The notes beneath the pieces are model-generated. The model worked only from the letters and a program-made list of their open reading frames with translations, had not been told where the DNA came from and searched no databases. The translations under genes were made by a program, and so were the position numbers. This document shows, in pieces, positions 10,721-23,513 of a stretch of 64,000 nucleotides of DNA; position 1 is the stretch's first letter, and each line of letters starts with the position of its first letter. Source of the stretch: Dactylellina haptotyla (lineage: Eukaryota; Ascomycota; Orbiliomycetes; Orbiliales; Orbiliaceae); the NCBI GenBank assembly GCA_031310005.1, contig CM062385.1, positions 930,001-994,000 on the forward strand, given 5' to 3'.

Positions 10721-13513
10721 TTACTCGAATGGAGTTTCCGAGAATAGTCGTTTGCTACGGGTGCTGGTGTTGCTGGCTGGAAGCTGAGTTTGATGGTGAG
10801 CGTTGTGGGGTCGGTAGACAACCTCCACTGGAGGCATATAGTCATCAAGACCAATAGGAAAATATTCGTAGAGGAGATCCATTGAGGGGCTCTGGGCAGT
10901 GGTGACTCTTGGCTGGATTCCAACAGTCGATCGATGGGTGATGCTCGGGGGTGGCATCGAGGAACCCATGGTAGTAGTGATCGGGGTGGAGTGATTGCTG
11001 AACATGGCTTGCGTTGATGGAGGGGTGAACTCGTCTCTATACATGAGACCTGTCAAATTGACACGGGACGCGCCAGGGTCGCTAAGATTCGTGTAGGACC
11101 CACTTGGGTCAAAGAATTGAGACTGCATAAGAGCAGCTTGTGAATGCAGAAGTGGTAGGGATCCGGTTGGGTCCATCCAGTTGGTCTGCGGGCCGTAAAT
11201 ATCACCGGAGAAGTTGAGATCGGTGGGGAGATGAGGCATGGATGTCGAGTGGTCAAGAAGGTAATCTGACGAATATTGAGGTGAGATATCCGTCTGATAT
11301 ATGATATCATGTTTCGAATCCTCCTCATTCGAACCGGTAGACATATGGCGGGCCTTCTTGGCAGCAGATGCCATGATCTGAGCGTTGACTGTGCTATTGT
11401 GAGTGTGGCGGGAGCTAACGATGGCGCTTCCAGTCAAAGGAATATCGTTCCTAGAAGAAAAGTTTCGCGGGCTGCGACCACGAACGATAATGGCGTTGGA
11501 GAAAGCCTCACAGAGAAGGACCTTGTCGAGTTTCTCATTTGGAACACCACCATCTTGTGGGAAAAGCGTGGCGTAGATGGACAGCTTGACCAAGAAATGC
11601 TGTTGAAGGTCCTTTCTCCTTCCGTTATTTGCAGTAGCGCTCCTGAACTGCAGTCTTTTCCAATTTAATTGCCACTTGAAGAGATCGCCATCGTCTTCTT
11701 CGGGAGGAATGCCGTTGGGGTTGGCATAGTACGCGGGTGGGTAGTTGAAGAAAAGCGGCGCGGGTTCCTTTTCGAATGGGCGGCCCGAGTTGTTTGCGGT
11801 AGGTGGGTACTCGTCACTGGAAGCTGCCGGCTGTTGCTGAGGAGTTTGCGAAGCAGGTGCCGTCGCAGCGTTCTTCCAGGGAACGGTGATAATCTTGACC
11901 GGGCTGTGTTCGACGTTCTCGATACCGGATATCGAAGCCTCGAGAGAATGGATCATGCGTCTCTGCGCCGAGGACATGCTATCCATAGTAATTTCGTTGT
12001 CCCCATCGCCAACAAGGACTTCGGATACAGTAGGAAGAGCGATAGAGCCGCTGACTTGGAACAAATTTCTTCGGTAGCAAGTCAGTTCCTTTGGGGTGTT
12101 GGCCGAGCCAGCGAGAGCCGGGCCGCCGTTGGCATCCCAGGGGCTCTCGGCCAAGAAGAACATGCCGTGAAGTTGAGCGGCCATGTTCATGTTGACGGGG
12201 TTGCCCATATTATCTAGCATGATGACATTATTGCGGTGAAAGGTACGGAAAGACAAAAGTTGGTCGGATTGCAATGGAATGGCGTCGGCGGGGCCGGGCG
12301 AGCCATTCGGCGACCCGTTCTGGTCGCCCCAGATTTCGTTCATACTGATTTCACTGAAGGGATCCTGACCGGTGAGATTCACGGTCGAAGCGGCACCGGA
12401 AGAGCGTTGTCTGCGGTGAGAGTGAGTCGATGATGCTCGATGCTGAGATTTGATACTGGATCTGGGTAGAGGTGGTGTAAGGCTGGGATGGAATGGGTTT
12501 GGCGAGCCACTAATGCAATGTGAATATGAATAAGCACTTTTTCATGTCAGAGTCTGACAGGCACGCCGAACGGCATGCGGTAGACCGATGATAAGAATGA
12601 TAAATGATGATGATTATAATATAATCCCGTAATAATAATAATAATCAAAAAAATAAAATAAAACAGAGACGAAGAAGGGAACAGGAGAGAGAAAGGGCAA
12701 AGGTGTTGCAGGTCAGAGTGTGAGTTTGACCGATCCAACAGGTCTAAAAGCAAAAGCACACACGGAGCAACCGATGCTGCAAACTGCAAGTGAGGAACAT
12801 GCCGGCCCGTCAGAAAGATGCAAGGAAGAGGGAAAAAAAGAGGGCTGAAGAGATTCCCCTGGCGATCTCGCGCTCCTTCGCAGACGTGTCGATGAGGCCA
12901 AGTAGAGTTTTCCGTCTGTCTTTCCTTCGACTTCTTTTTTTTCGGGCTCGTAGACGGCGAGGGAGGGGTAAAGGAAAAATAAAATAGAACGAAGTGCAGA
13001 GAGTAAACTTTGATAGAATGCAAATTCGGGCTAAGGAAATGTGCTCGCAGACGAGATTGACGAGATTTGGGAGCGAATCGGCTTTTTTTGGTGCCGTGAT
13101 CAGTGCGACATCACCGAAAAGCATACAAAATGGGGAACCGACCATTGTTTTTATTTTTAAAAAAAGGTCAAAAAACTCCCCAAAAATATACAATATAGTG
13201 AAGTGAAACAGAAGAATAGAAACAGTCACAGACAGGCGTATACATTACTAACCTTTTTTCTGTGTCAAGTCGCCGACTTGTGTTGAACAGTCGAAGCTTG
13301 AGGCAGAGTTGATACAAAAGTTGCTGGGCGTGGAAATAGTTAAAACAGTACAAGTATCTGATCCTGTTCTTACCTGCCAGTCCGATCCATGTTCCCGCCA
13401 GAGCTTCTCGCTCTTCCGATATTGTCTCGGGCAGTGTAATGAGTTTGCATCATCACCGGTTGGAAGTCCCTCAGGTTGTCCGCAAACAATGAGTCGAAAT
13501 CGGCCATCGTCAT
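10721..13513 (-). CDS. ron1: Ndt80/PhoG-type transcription factor, RON1-like
   Basis: DNA-binding regulator of 609 aa in two exons: a 140-nt first exon (13513-13374, beginning MTMADFDSLFADNL) and a second (12410-10721), separated by a 963-nt intron with GTAAGA donor and GCAG acceptor. The join is in frame and gives RTGRQRSSGAASTVNL. The Ndt80 DNA-binding domain covers roughly residues 85-380, with the hallmark segments LTCYRRNLFQVSGSI and VRGRSPRNF. A Gln/Pro/Ala-rich insert lies inside it. The C-terminal ~230 residues are Ser/Thr/Pro-rich and probably regulatory. Fungal members include Ndt80, VIB-1 and RON1. RON1 controls the GlcNAc catabolic genes in Trichoderma reesei. I choose RON1 because the neighbours are a divergent hexokinase, a transporter and a GlcN-6-P deaminase; the sequence alone does not settle the subfamily. 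A shorter start at the Met two codons on is possible. Confidence 0.82.
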
Positions 13514-16500
13514 TGGTGCCGCTATATCGTCAGAAAATGGCGTTTGATATCTGCTGGTGATATGCGTAGGACGAAAATCCAGTAGAAGTACTTGTGGAAG
13601 TGGCGTGCGTCAAAGGTTTTGTTGAAATTGTATTCAAAGACTAAAAAAAGCGCTGGTTTGAATGGGAGTATCCTCTTTTTTTTTTTTTTTTTGTCTTTCT
13701 CTCTAGCACTTTCAATGTCTTGTTCTTAGAAGAAGAATAGAAGAATGGCAGAAAAGAGCAAAAAATGTTTCCCTAGTGGGGTTAAGAGGTGTTATTCCTA
13801 AGAACCGTGGTGTTTTTAATTTTCTTAATTTTTTTGTTTAGTGGTCAAGCGAGTGTCAAGATTCTGAGGCCCTGTAGAGAGCAGCTCAGATGGTGGCGGA
13901 AATGCCGGTTATGTAAATTGCTACGACTGCCGCTCCAAACATTCGGGGAGGCAGTCTCTGGTTATCCCGCGGGCAGTTGGCGGATTGGAGATATCCGGGC
14001 AATAATGACGAGCGAGTGTAATGGGAATGCCGAAGCCTCCTAGCGTTACCGGATGCCCAGGCAAAAATTGGGTTGTTGTTCCTCTTGCAATTTTGGTATA
14101 AACGGATGTGGGTAGCTCGAAAGCTGCGGTGAGATTAAATTTGTGTATGGTTGATATTGTTTCCTCCTCAACACCAGCGATTTTGTATAAACGAAAGACT
14201 ATAACGAGTGACGCACCGACCTAGAAGGAAGGAAGAAAAAGAGAATAAGAATTTCGGGTGTCCACCCTGCCCGTTATATGAACTTTTCGGGGTGTGTGGG
14301 TAAAGAAGGGAAGACCCAAGAGGTTGGGCTGTGTGTGTCCCTTATGACGATGGCGGCGGAAGGATTATTTGGGGGTGATTGAGTCCCAAGAGAAGGTGGA
14401 GCGAGTGGGAGGAGGCCGTTCGTTTAGATCTGTCTGTCAGTCTAACTCGACTCTGCCTCCTTCGGCTTCCTTCTGATCTGTTTCTGGTGCGAGTTCTATT
14501 TTTTGCGATGTGCTCGCGGGATCCAAAATAGGGAGGGGTACTTTTTGGCACCGGCACCAGCACCAGCACCTAGTTTTCCTTCTTCCTTTCTTTCCTTTTT
14601 TTTCTTTTCTTCCCTTCTTGTCTGTCTTTGCTTTAGCTTGGGGGAGGGGCGGAATAAGGTTCTCTATGACGGGTGCTCAACTTCTTTCTCACTCCCTTCA
14701 CGGTTTTGCTTCTTTCTGTCTCTCGTCTCGTCTCTTCTTGCTCTTTTTCGTCGTTCTCGCTATTCCTGGTACTCAAAAACCTGGACGGCAAGACTGACTA
14801 TGGTACACGCATACCCCGAACGGAGTCGAGTTGACGGTCTGGTTAAAGTCTTGTGCCCGGCAACTGGGGCTTGCTCGCGGCCTCCTCCTCCTCAGCAACG
14901 GCTCGCATGTTGGTTGGCTGGATGAAAAGCACTCGAAGACTGCTTGTCTGTTGATTCTGCATATGCATCACAAGGGGAAACCAGCAAATACTATATGTAA
15001 TGGATGCCATGTCTGTGTGGAGATATGGATGTATGGATGTATGTGAACAAAACCTCACTACCTACAGGTACGTATAGGCCGGGTCGAGGTATCGGTACCC
15101 AGGGTCGCAGCGCAGTTCTGCGACTGCAGAAAAGTGGCCCTTTCGTTTGCTTTTGGCCCCACGTCCGCCTACTGACAAGCTAGCTAAAATGCCCACCCTC
15201 ACTCTCCATCACCCCATACATGTACAACCTCCCCGGCCCGTTCTCTGGCTTAGGCCGAATATCAAAAAGCAATACTGTTAGCTCTATCGCTTGCATATAG
15301 GTGTTGCAGCTATATTACGGGGAGCATCAAGCATAAGAGATCTAACGTCAAAAAGAAAAGAGAGAGAAAGTCACTACAAAATGCAATGAACACGATACCG
15401 ATTACCGCGCCTTGGTCCTTGTCTCGTTATGTCCTTCCCATTCGACCTTCTCTTCTCAAGTTTAGAAATCGGGACTAACCCTATCATCTCACTCAGTTCG
15501 GTAACTAGCCACACTTCGGACTATGCGAAGATACAAAGGAGGATGCTACTTTGCTATGACCACCGGCATGGTCATGGGCAGCTGCTAACTCAACTTCCCA
15601 TTCACCTCAAACATAATCGTCTCTGGTCGCCGGTCGCTCCAAATCGAATCATCTCATCAACACTGGCTCTAGTTAAATGGCTCCATCCCCCCCTGTAGAT
15701 TATCTACTGTATCTATGTTTAGCAACTTTTAGTAGAGGTACCTTACTTTGGAGTTTTCGTCCTTCTACCATCTTTCTTCGATTGCCGTTCCCGAATGGCC
15801 CTGGAGAAAGAAAGCTAAACGAGTAGCCTAAATGATGGGTGCCAATTCGACTCCACATTCCAGGACATGCCATACCTCGATTCGGAGCTTGTTGTAGAGG
15901 CAGGTACAGAGCGGAGACCTATACTTAGCCATCTGATCTTCTACTCAGCAAAGCCCTCTATCTCTCACCCTCAGAGAAGTACCCGATCCTCGAGGGACCC
16001 TCTAGTTGATATTCGTACGAAATCTAGTGATATCCATCAAGGGAATTGAGTCTTGTTTTCTTATTTTTTGGTGGGTACTATTTCCCCTGCAAGTTCCTCG
16101 TCAAAGCTTTGTGGATTCGGATGAAATCGATTCTAACGAGCGGAGCCCATGCATACGAGGATTTTGTTGCTCTACTGATTGATCGTTTACTAAGCGGGAT
16201 GCACCAACTCTCGCATTTTTTATACGGATTAAGACTCGTCCGCCTCCGAAAATAGAACCACCTCGTGAACAACAGGCACGAACAGGCATTGTCCGTGAAA
16301 CAGAACAGAAAAGTCTCATTGGGTACCCCCCCGGTTCTCGCTGATGGAGTCAAAACGGCCTTCTGCGAAAATACATAGGAAAAGGTCTCGTGGCGGTCAG
16401 TGTACACGGTTTAAACATCACTACCCAGTCTTTTTCGTTTTGTCCCGGATCTCGAGACAAGCCCCGGGGTTCTTTTTGCTGTCGTGATGCTTCCTTACCA

Positions 16501-19500
16501 ATGGGCACAAAAAAAGTACCCTAAGTCTGAATAACGAAATTTTGAAAGAGTAAAGAAAAAAAATTTTTTTTTTTTTCTCTAAACACACCATGACCAAGCC
16601 GTCGCGTAATCGCACTGCTGGTTATAACGTTAAACCTGACATCATCAGTTCTCCTCGGGACCAACTAAAACACTTTCGACTTATTCCCCGTCTTCGAGAA
16701 GCTCCTCGGTACATCTCGATTGCTCCTGCTGACAGTCACCTTCTTGTCAAATGTCGCATTGATCACCCAGCTCAAGTTGACATGTTTTGTGAGGCATGCC
16801 TATCAGTCAGAGGCCCGCTTTCCCCCCTAACAATGAGCCGTCCAGAGAAAGCGCTCAAGTGGAGGTAGTCAATGTACCATATGTTTGAGGATGATAGCAT
16901 TCCGTCTTGAGGCTATGTCTCGTGGGGCTATGTCGGATTCCGTCCATTCACAGGCCAAAGATCCAGAAAGCCCACAGTCACGACAATCTATTCCTGGCAC
17001 CGTCTCTCTCTCCCTACCCCCAATAGATGCAAACGATCCCCCAAGTCACGCTCACTTAAGTTAAGTTCAGAGTACAGTCCCGCAGACTAAGATCTCCAGA
17101 GTTTCTTTTACGAAAGACCTTGGCCGACTTTTGTATCGACAAGGTCCAGGGATATCTCGAACATCGTTCAGGGCTATGTCTGGTCATACGAAATCGAAGA
17201 GGACCCACCTGCCCTATTGGTCGCGGGGTCCGACAAGCCGCACTCAATTCCCTCGCTGGAACATTTTAGGGGATACCCAGCCCTTCCAGAAGCTCAAGAG
17301 CCCTTCCCTTAAACAAAAAAGAAGTTTCCTGATGTAATGCGCACGCCACCACAGAATTAACACCCGCGGGAGTAATCGTTCGTTCGACAGGAGACACCGA
17401 CATCTTGTGCAAGCTTGAGACATAACCTCTAACGATCGCTGAAGGGAGTTCCTCTTTTCTTATACATTAAGTATGAATGTGTCTAGACTCCTAGTGTCGC
17501 TAGGCTATTTTTAAACCCAACTAGCTCGAGCACTCAAAGGAAAACGAACATTGACCCACAACACAATCAAGCTCCCCGCCGGAATTTCCAGCCAAACGAG
17601 AACCACGAGGATCGTTTCCATTGGGCAGCATAACATTATTCAGCCCACTGGACTGCAGCGGACATCTCGGATAATCCGGGTGCGACATGCATGTCTCTCT
17701 CTCTCTCATCGTTCTTTTTGCCCTAATTTATCGACGTCTACAAGATCTTCCTGAGGCTCTGCCCTCATCGACGGGACAATGCTACCTCTCGGGCATCTAG
17801 CTCAGCAATTCCGTCCAATTTTCCGCACGCCTAATCTATTTAAAAAAACACTCTCTTTTTACCGTGGAAACGGACACGAGACATTGTGTTTGCCATCGTC
17901 GGTAAGCTAGCTGCTGGCATGGCTGTGTTTGCCCCGATCACAAGCACTCAAGTGGGTACACTATCTTATGTATCCTAACTGCAGTCGATAAATTGTATCC
18001 GTCCCTGAACGTGGCATTCGGGAACCAGAACGACAACCGGGCCCACGGGAATCCGTGACATCTCTTCGCCCGAACTAAATAAGTTCGGGCTTCAGCCATT
18101 TCCGCGTAAAGGTTAATTTTCTGGCAAGATGGGCCCTGGACGGATAGCTCCTCAACAATGTCGACGGTGTCAAAAGAAATCCAAGCGGATACCCCGGGAA
18201 TAGGAAAAAAGGAAAGCAAAACAAAAAACACTATTAATAAAATGTGATCACTTGATCGGGATGCTGGGAAATCAACTCATGAGCTCGAGCGTGTGCTCTG
18301 CATCCCACTGGTTGGTACGGCAGGTGCTGGCTGCGACTGGTGGTTTCCCACTTTCCTGCCGAACCTCAAGCGACATTTCCGTGATGTAACGTATAAAAAA
18401 TGTGCGTTAAGTATGGGTTGGTCGGGACCAGGGATCGTTTTGGGTTGTTGAGACGAGGCTTCGCGAGAATCTCAAAACAGGGAACTTGGCGAAAAAAAGA
18501 GTTTGACAAAGCGGACACAAATCCCGGGTTGCTTGGAAACACCTACTCCACAATGAGCGCTCGAAAAGATTCCTGGCGCCGAAGGATGAAGGGCGAGACT
18601 TCTGATATTAGCGCATCGACTGTTCCTCTTTCTGCGGCGGCGTCCAGTCTCCGAGTGCGATTTGCCAGATAATTTACAGGGATTGGCGGGTTCGACTCGT
18701 TAACCAGCGCAATCAAGCGGGGAATACACACTATCAGTAGCATTTTGAAAATGGTTATAACTGTCCAGCTCAGCATCTACTTGTTGAAATCGTGGTTATA
18801 ATATCCATATTTCATTGCTAGTGTAACTCGGTTCTGCAGCACCGCTACCAGAAAAAGGACCTAGAACTTCAGATCTTCTGCTTCTGCAGCTATCAAGCTT
18901 CAGCTTCCGCCTCGGGATACCTCGATACAGATACTTCGGTTCCAAGATGTGAAAGAAAGCTCAGACACTTTCAAGCCTTATCCCCAAAACTACGGGTATT
19001 TTCAAGGCATCTTTATCGAGGACCATTATAATTAGAATGTCGTCCCGTGCCTTTTCTATAACGCTATGTTTAAATTGATGTAACTTCTCAATTCTTCACT
19101 CATGGCCATGTTGGCACTAGAATATCATGATGATTGGATCCGACATGTTCAGGGTAATATCAGGAAGGAAATATGATCCCCTCACACGACAAGGGATAGC
19201 AAAAAATCCCCGCGGTCAGCTTAGCGGTATACGCCTACTGACCGAAATCGTATGGTGTGGTTTATTGGGTGAACATAATCATTTCCTTTGAGGGGATGTT
19301 TCATCGGATAGCATGCTAAGATACCGTTTATGCTCACCAAAACGGAACGATCCGACCATTCCTGAAAGAATCCCGGGATCTTTTCAGACAAAATATTCTG
19401 GCGGCCCATGGTTAGCGACTGCTCACGCTACTGAAAACCACTTTGTACCCAAAAGTGGATCTTGTATCGAGTGAGGGAGTTTTGGCGAGACTTCAACTAT

Positions 19501-21759
19501 CCGTATCACGGCCCTCAACCCCAATGTCTCTAGTTTCCCAAATTTCCACTGCTCGCGGTTGATCCTAATAATGGGATTGTTGTTTAAGATGATTAACTAA
19601 AATTTTATGTAGCAGCCTAAGAAGGAAAAAAAAAAAAGCCGATAGCCTTCGAAAACCCTGAAGTTGGCTAACTGGTAAAGTTTATGATCCGCCAATATTT
19701 TCCGGTGAAGAGTCTCGGATTGGAGATCGAGTTCAGATTAGTGTTTCTTGGTATCCACGTAGTTAAGATTTCAAAGAACACTCAGACTACACGCTAAAAC
19801 GTTTTCACCGTGATTTTTTGCTCACATTGGTGAGTAATCCGGTCCACATTCACGTCATTGGGAATGAAACTTTTTCGTGAAGGCAAAGACAATAGTCTGT
19901 AGCTAAGATGCTGGATCCATCAATGGACCCGCGGAAGAGACCGCGCGACCAGGATGTCCTCTAGTCCAGCGGTATCATTGTCTGCCTAGAATTTGAGCCG
20001 GGACAACCGTGCGGAGTGTCTTAGAATCACGAGTTTTTCCCTCAGATGTGTTGTTTCTTCTTTTCTGAACGCTGCCGCTGTAACATTTTTCTTTTTGGCT
20101 TGATGGCACAAACAGGTCGAACCAGTCCTGGCCACCGCCGGGGTGGTGGCCATCGAATTCCCGTTGCATGAACATTGCGCAACTCTACCCGAGTTATTCC
20201 AAACAGGGATTAACTCCTCGATCGTGTTCTGGACTATCTTTGGGCCCTCAGCGGACAGGAACTTTGAGAGGACGCGCAAACATAACGGCATTTCCTGTCT
20301 TTGTGCACAAACAACACCCAATAGAATTATCTGATATAACATTCTTTCTCATTCGACGATAGATGCCTCACCCCACAGCCCTATTTCCCAGCCGCTCCCG
20401 CGCTCCTTTTTAACCAAAACAAAACAAAGTCTCTGTGTCTATTTCGGAGAAAAAATTAAACTCAAATATAGCTAGGGCTTACGCAGCTTACGTAGGATAC
20501 CGCGGTCTCCTTCGCTCGAGCGAGGACCCTGGCGTCGCCCGTGGGTTGATTCGGGTGCAGAAGTACAGGTACCTGTCGACAATGCAACACTCCTCTTTTC
20601 CTTCAGAAAATTCCCCTGAACACGGATGGGGCTGAAAAAGGCAGGCTGCATAAAGGAATGAGATGCATCTCGGATAATCTTTCTCCACGATATCAAAAAG
20701 AAGAGAAGAATACCAATATTTTTTTCCCTTCTATGATGCCTAAAAAAAAAAAAAGGGAAAAAGGGAAAAAGAAGTCTCGTCGGTGTTCGTCTCCAAGTCC
20801 CCGGAGAACTGCCTATTTCGGTGATATTCGAGAATCTTACTTTCGCATTGACATTAATAATACTTCGGTCCGATTTTGATGTCATGCCCGACTGTTTGCA
20901 TTTTCTGATAGGCCATCCGAATCCCCTCATTTGATTTATTTCTATTCGGATTCGGTTAAATCTAGAATCCTTTATTATTTTAAGAAAGGTATAAGCCACC
21001 TCGAACAGAGATAAGATAAACGCCGTCTCTCTGGAACAGGATATGAACAATTATGAACAATAGGGATGAGGTTTCAGCCTTCTACCAGATAAAGGTTCCG
21101 ACTCCGAAATTCCCAACCGGCTTGGCCGACAAAATGCAACGTTGATTATTTCTTAAAAAACAAACCCCGACTTGCGGAATAAGTCATATATGCACGATCA
21201 TTGGATGGTGATGCTCTTTTTGTCATTTCATCGAGGATATTACATTGTAGCATATGCATGGCTAGAGGGAAAAACAGCTAAGTATAGACTATTCTAACGA
21301 GAATAAGGGTAATTCCTGGAGATCGAAATACAAGCCTTTTGACCCTTGATTAGGGAGGAGGAACATGATCTTGTTTTTAGAGGGGGATAATTAGAATGAA
21401 AAACTAACATAGCCCCCCAAGACACCCCATCGGTAGAGATGGGTGCGGAATAGTTTCGCTTGTGGCGATGGCCTATTGGATTATATCAAACGGGATGGAG
21501 GGAAAAGGTGCATCGAAAACGTTATGAAGATCATGAGCAACTAGCGCTAAAAATAGGATATTTTGAATAGTATAGAAGCGTCCAATATGAGGGGTAAGCC
21601 GGCAAGGGCCCTTGGACGAGGTACATGATTAGGCGTATGAGTAGGGGGTTTTTGGAAAGAAAAAGAATATGAACGTTAGAACGCCGTAGAGATCACACCA
21701 TATTAAAAGAAGCTGAAGGTATTCATGAAATCGAAGACTAGTCGCTGGACAAGTGGATT
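13514..21759. other. Very long gene-free spacer (8.2 kb)
   Basis: No open frame here has a recognisable domain or a convincing spliced extension. The stretch contains many A/T homopolymer runs (for example near 13677-13692 and 16558-16576) and pyrimidine-rich tracts. It holds the promoter of the Ndt80-type factor on the left and the 3' flank of the transporter on the right. Non-coding transcripts or long upstream control regions are possible but cannot be shown from sequence. Confidence 0.45.
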
Positions 21760-23513
21760 CTACTGCTTCTGCTCAAACTTCTCCACGGATTCAGTCTCAT
21801 CGGAGAACTTGATATCCTCAGAGGCAGGAATGTGCTCCCGGATTCGCAGGAAGATGATTGGAGCGGCACACACCAGGCTGCCAAGAAGCAGACCCCAGGT
21901 GCTGCCGAACATGTTGATGTATGGGATTTTCAAGGAATCGAGACGGAAAGTGATGGCAGAGCCGGCACTCTGGATACCCTTGTAGAAACCTGCATAGATG
22001 GCCAACTTTCGAGAGTTGTTGGACAATGCACCCATGATCCAGTAGACGTAAGTTTGCCAGATAGCATCGTACAAGCCGTAGCACATGTAGAGGAATAATG
22101 GGCCGCCGTAGTTGTTATCATGCCAGTCGATCTTGGTCATCACCTCGGCACTGGCACGAGTGTAGTTCCTCTGGAAAGCATAACCGCCTCCCCAAATAGC
22201 AAGAGTGATGACAAACACGAATACGAGACCAGCTCGCGCGCGAGTTACACGGGACAAGCGCTGAGTATCAAGTGCCAATCCCATGAAACCAGCTCCAATA
22301 ATCTGAGAAAGCCAGTAGAGAAGCGAGTTGAGCGATCGAGTTCGGGTGGTGAACCTGGCCAAGTTGTAGGCGTTAAATTGGTAGCTGTAAAAGTAGTTCG
22401 AAGAGAAGAACATTGGAAACAATGCAAGGATCCATGGCTCAGCGCGGAGAACCTCCCAGAGACCCCAGAGCTCAGATTTCCAGGTTGGTTGCTGAACGCT
22501 GATAACCTTCGAACCGTCCTTTCGAATAATTTTGTTGGAGTCAAGCAAGAACAAGCCGAGGACGGCGCCAGCTCCCATCAAGACGAGAAATCCGATATAC
22601 GTTCCATCACCAACATTTCCGCTCTTATTCTCGAGGTTGTCGACAAGCGGGACCTAGAAAAATCTGTTAGATCCATTGGCCATCTATTGCTTCGTGCGCC
22701 TCTAACTTACCAAGCTACCAATGACGGCACCAAGGTTGAAAATCATCCAGAAAACACTGATATAACGACCCTTCATTTTTTCGGAAGGATAAGACATCTA
22801 CAATCCATATATTAGTCATAATTGCATCAACGCGAGCTACCAGTTTTGTAGATTCAATCCTTACCATAATAGCACCTTGTGCACACCAAAGCAACCCCGC
22901 GCAAACTCCGAGGAGAGCCTAAATTTTTAATATTAGCTTATTTTTCCATCCTAATTGAGTTTTTGGTAGATAACATACACCTGCGAAGATAACGAATCCA
23001 CGGTTGTGGGTGTGGTTATAGGCGAGGAAAGAAGCCGAGTACAGGGCATAGCCGAATCCACCGAATGAGAGCGTCGCCTTGATACCGATTTTATTGCAAA
23101 TGGTTCCCGAGAAGAATGCAACGGATGCGAACGTGGAGTAAAGGGCGACGGTGGAATCATCGGCGACGGTAGCGTCAAGCTGACCAGCACCTCCAAGTCC
23201 GGACAATGCATTGAACATACCCGGACATAGGAACTATGGAATGTCGCGTGTCAGCAGTTATTTCACACAATTGCGCCGAAGACATCAACGGAGAAGAACA
23301 CGGGGCAGTCGAACGTACACAAACGAAAGCTACAATGAGCAACTGGGAAATCGGGGAAGCATAGTATGGAAGCTTGATTGGCCCGAATTTGCGCTCTTGG
23401 TAGAGCCAGCCGGTGGGTCGTTCTTGAGGAAACTCGTAGGCGGCTTTCTCGGAATCATGATCGACGACAGTTCCAGGTGGAACGCCGGTCTTCTCCGTTG
23501 CTTCAGTGCTCAT
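21760..23513 (-). CDS. UNC-93/DUF895-type major facilitator, candidate GlcNAc transporter
   Basis: Membrane transporter of 494 aa in five exons: 23513-23319, 23233-22979, 22918-22865, 22797-22711 and 22653-21760. All four introns (57-85 nt) have GT/AG borders and the frame stays open. About twelve hydrophobic segments are visible. The protein shows the family's segments FLCPGMFNALSGLGGAG after the first helix and SEKMKGRYISVFWMIFNLGA in the middle. These match the UNC-93-like (DUF895) branch of the major facilitator superfamily, whose fungal members are plasma-membrane transporters. It sits between the Ndt80-type factor and the GlcN-6-P deaminase, divergent from the latter. A role in GlcNAc uptake (NGT1-like) is therefore my inference. 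The family call is firm and the substrate is not. The C-terminus is short and acidic. Confidence 0.85.

Noticed and set aside
18514-18522. Match to the Ndt80 middle-sporulation element (GACACAAAT)
   Set aside because: The degenerate motif is expected several times in this window by chance; one site says nothing about RON1 control.
20472-21050. Minus-strand open frame of 192 codons
   Set aside because: Low-complexity Phe and Arg stretches from poly-purine sequence; no domain or homologous feel.
22120-22815. Plus-strand open frame of 231 codons
   Set aside because: Antisense shadow of the UNC-93-type transporter and its introns.
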